From: Litoditis marina
Taxonomy: Eukaryota > Nematoda > Chromadorea > Rhabditida > Rhabditidae
Direction: 5' to 3'
Assembly (NCBI GenBank): GCA_964036275.1
Contig: OZ038436.1
Coordinates: forward strand, 1,326,214 to 1,390,213
Length of the DNA stretch: 64,000 nucleotides
Shown: in pieces, positions 62,581 to 64,000 of the stretch
Layout of the letters: every line of letters begins with the position of its first letter
Position numbering within the stretch: position 1 is the first letter of the stretch
Made by a program: the position numbers and the translations under genes
The notes under the pieces: model-generated
What the model was told of the DNA's origin: nothing
What the model saw: the letters and a program-made list of their open reading frames with translations, nothing else
The model's database searches: none

Positions 62581-63265
62581 GTAGAATATGTACACGTTTT
62601 CGTGTAGAGAGCAAAAAAAACTTTTCTCAATAACTTACTCTCTCTATGTGCCGTTAATCGACTAGTATTTCGATACTTAAAGAATCCGTCCCGCTTTAAT
62701 TTTGACTTTTGAGTTAACAAACTCTATGGCAAATGAAAAACCATTATCAAAAATATTACTTTTATATCCCTATCTTGCTTCGTTTTCTCAGAAAAGCGGC
62801 TTACGTAATGACACCGATAGGGGAGTTGCGTACGGGGTATGCTCAAAATAGCCTATAGAAGTGCGATAATGATTTCAAAACACTCAATCACATACGAATA
62901 CACAATTAGGGACTAAAAAATTAAAATAAATTTGGATGTAAATAAACCAAGTCAAGTTGCGTCACAGGGAAAATGTTCATGTTCCCTTCTTTATTGCTTG
63001 ATGTTATGCAAGTTTTACAAATTTTCAATCAAAAAGTTTTTTCGTGGTCTAAGGGAAGACGTTAAGAATCTTTTTCGAGCTTTTTAAATTTTTCGTGAAA
63101 CTCAAATTATAGCGGAACGGTTTCTTTAACACATTTTGAGAAATTACATACTCGAATGTTCTTATTATTTTCAAATGTGTATTATTAGAACTTTTATCAA
63201 ACCATTACTCTGAATACTTCAATGTAATATTTTTATCTATAGAACACATGCAACACACAACCGAC

Positions 63266-63926
63266 CTCCAATGTTCGCTCAAATCGGGGAACATTTGCTT
63301 CAACTGTACAGAAGTCAGCTCGGGATTAGAAATAGATAGACGAGAGTTAGTTTGGAAGGCAGCAGCTTCTTCTAAAAGTTTTATTGATTGTTGTGGGTTT
63401 TTTTTATGTTTTTAGTGCCGTTATAAGACTATAATTCAGCAGTTACATCACCTAGCCATCAACTTAACTTCATTAGAGGGAGCCAATCACAAGCAAACGA
63501 ATACTTTTTTTAAATCAGTCATTTTGCATCATGTTCTCTACAACATATTAGTGTTTCTCAGGCAGGGATACTTTTTGAAACTGTATTTCGTCTCAAAAAT
63601 TGAATCCTGGTCCAAGAATAATAAATTATATTCACCTGGGTATAACCGACAAACATATAGACTAGATTCAATGCAGAATTTTACTGTTGTTAAGATAGTG
63701 TAAATGATTCTAAAGTTGTAGTTATTATCAGTCTAGCAAATGCAACATGTTCTCTGCATTTCTGGAGTAAGTGAATGTTTCACATTTCCTTTATCTTAGA
63801 TCTTTGCTCGACAATCTCTGATAACAAAAATATCCTAACAAAAAATCTCACCATTCTCTTTTCCCTGATATTCATCCGAAAATACCGTCGCTTCGCTACT
63901 CAGCGAATTTTCGGAACTCGATTTGT
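63266..63926 (-). CDS. Two coding-looking exons of an unidentified upstream gene or kinase isoform
   Basis: Exon 63926-63852 (acceptor TTTTTCAG, donor GTGAGA) reads KSSSENSLSSEATVFSDEYQ plus GKEN and ends in phase 1. Exon 63303-63266 (acceptor CTGTACAG, donor GTCGGT) starts in the matching phase and reads EANVPRFERTLE. No family is recognised. They could be the 3' part of a gene entering from the right. They could also be 5' exons of a longer kinase form, because a phase-0 join into the frame just upstream of the kinase ATG at 60500 is open, though it would need a poor acceptor there. The Ser/Glu-rich composition resembles the kinase N-terminus. Confidence 0.45.
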
Positions 63927-64000
63927 CTGAAAAATACGGTAGATCATAGAATTCTGTTGAATTGTGGTGTTTTTTCCTATTAGAGAGAGCAAAAGTGTTG

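Larger units (their letters stand above)
54350..62880. repeat. Pair of inverted dispersed repeats (54350-54440 and 62780-62880)
   Basis: TACTTTTATAGGCTATTTAG, AGCATCCCCCCG, CCCATCGGTGTCAT and TTTTCTGAGAAAAC at 54365-54440 are present in reverse complement at 62788-62855 (TTTTCTCAGAAAAG, ATGACACCGATAGGGG, ATGCTCAAAATAGCCTATAG). The coordinates span both copies; the intervening DNA is not part of the repeat. Confidence 0.65.
60501..63265. other. Region upstream of the kinase start, no confirmed exon
   Basis: About 2.8 kb probably containing the kinase promoter. It holds the GA repeat, one copy of the direct repeat pair, and TGAAACATT motifs near 60866, 61481 and 62463. A minus-strand stretch at about 61095-61030 has a plausible CGTTCAG acceptor but does not chain with anything. 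No gene is recognised. Confidence 0.45.

Overview
The window is nuclear DNA from an animal, most likely a nematode that is not C. elegans. It is AT-rich. Genes are split into many small exons with GT-AG introns of roughly 50 to 2,900 bp, and many acceptors read TTTCAG. The encoded families (an UNC-8/degenerin-type channel, a secreted double C-type lectin, a cysteine-synthase-like enzyme, a type IV diacylglycerol kinase) fit that placement. I built the gene models by eye by chaining exons whose reading phases and family motifs agree. No alignment or transcript data were used.

Layout. (1) 304-3254, minus strand: exons of a PLP-dependent cysteine synthase / cystathionine beta-synthase-like gene. 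It runs off the left edge, carries an in-frame TGA in one exon and has a tandemly duplicated exon. (2) 3255-8100: no gene recognised; tandem repeats and MITE-like copies. (3) 8124-29493, plus strand: a 29-exon DEG/ENaC channel gene, 1,069 codons plus stop, phase-consistent throughout. (4) 30362-36605, plus strand: a 10-exon secreted protein with two C-type lectin domains (314 aa). (5) 36606-38641: convergent 3' intergenic region holding a large fold-back transposon and a tRNA-like sequence. (6) 38642-60500, minus strand: a 28-exon type IV (zeta/iota-like) diacylglycerol kinase, 1,108 aa. (7) 63266-63926, minus strand: two coding-looking exons of an upstream gene or of a longer kinase isoform.

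The four genes do not form a pathway. The kinase and channel are plausibly neuronal or muscle proteins, the lectin is secreted, and the PLP enzyme is metabolic.

Introns and spacers hold several families of short inverted-repeat elements. One family, about 210-230 bp long, has terminal inverted repeats around a tRNA-like core with recognisable A and B boxes. The most unusual signal is a dispersed motif of about 16 bp, TGAAACATTSRASTGA. Its 9-bp core occurs about 39 times on both strands against an expectation of one or two, and many copies sit directly on splice donors or acceptors in all four genes.
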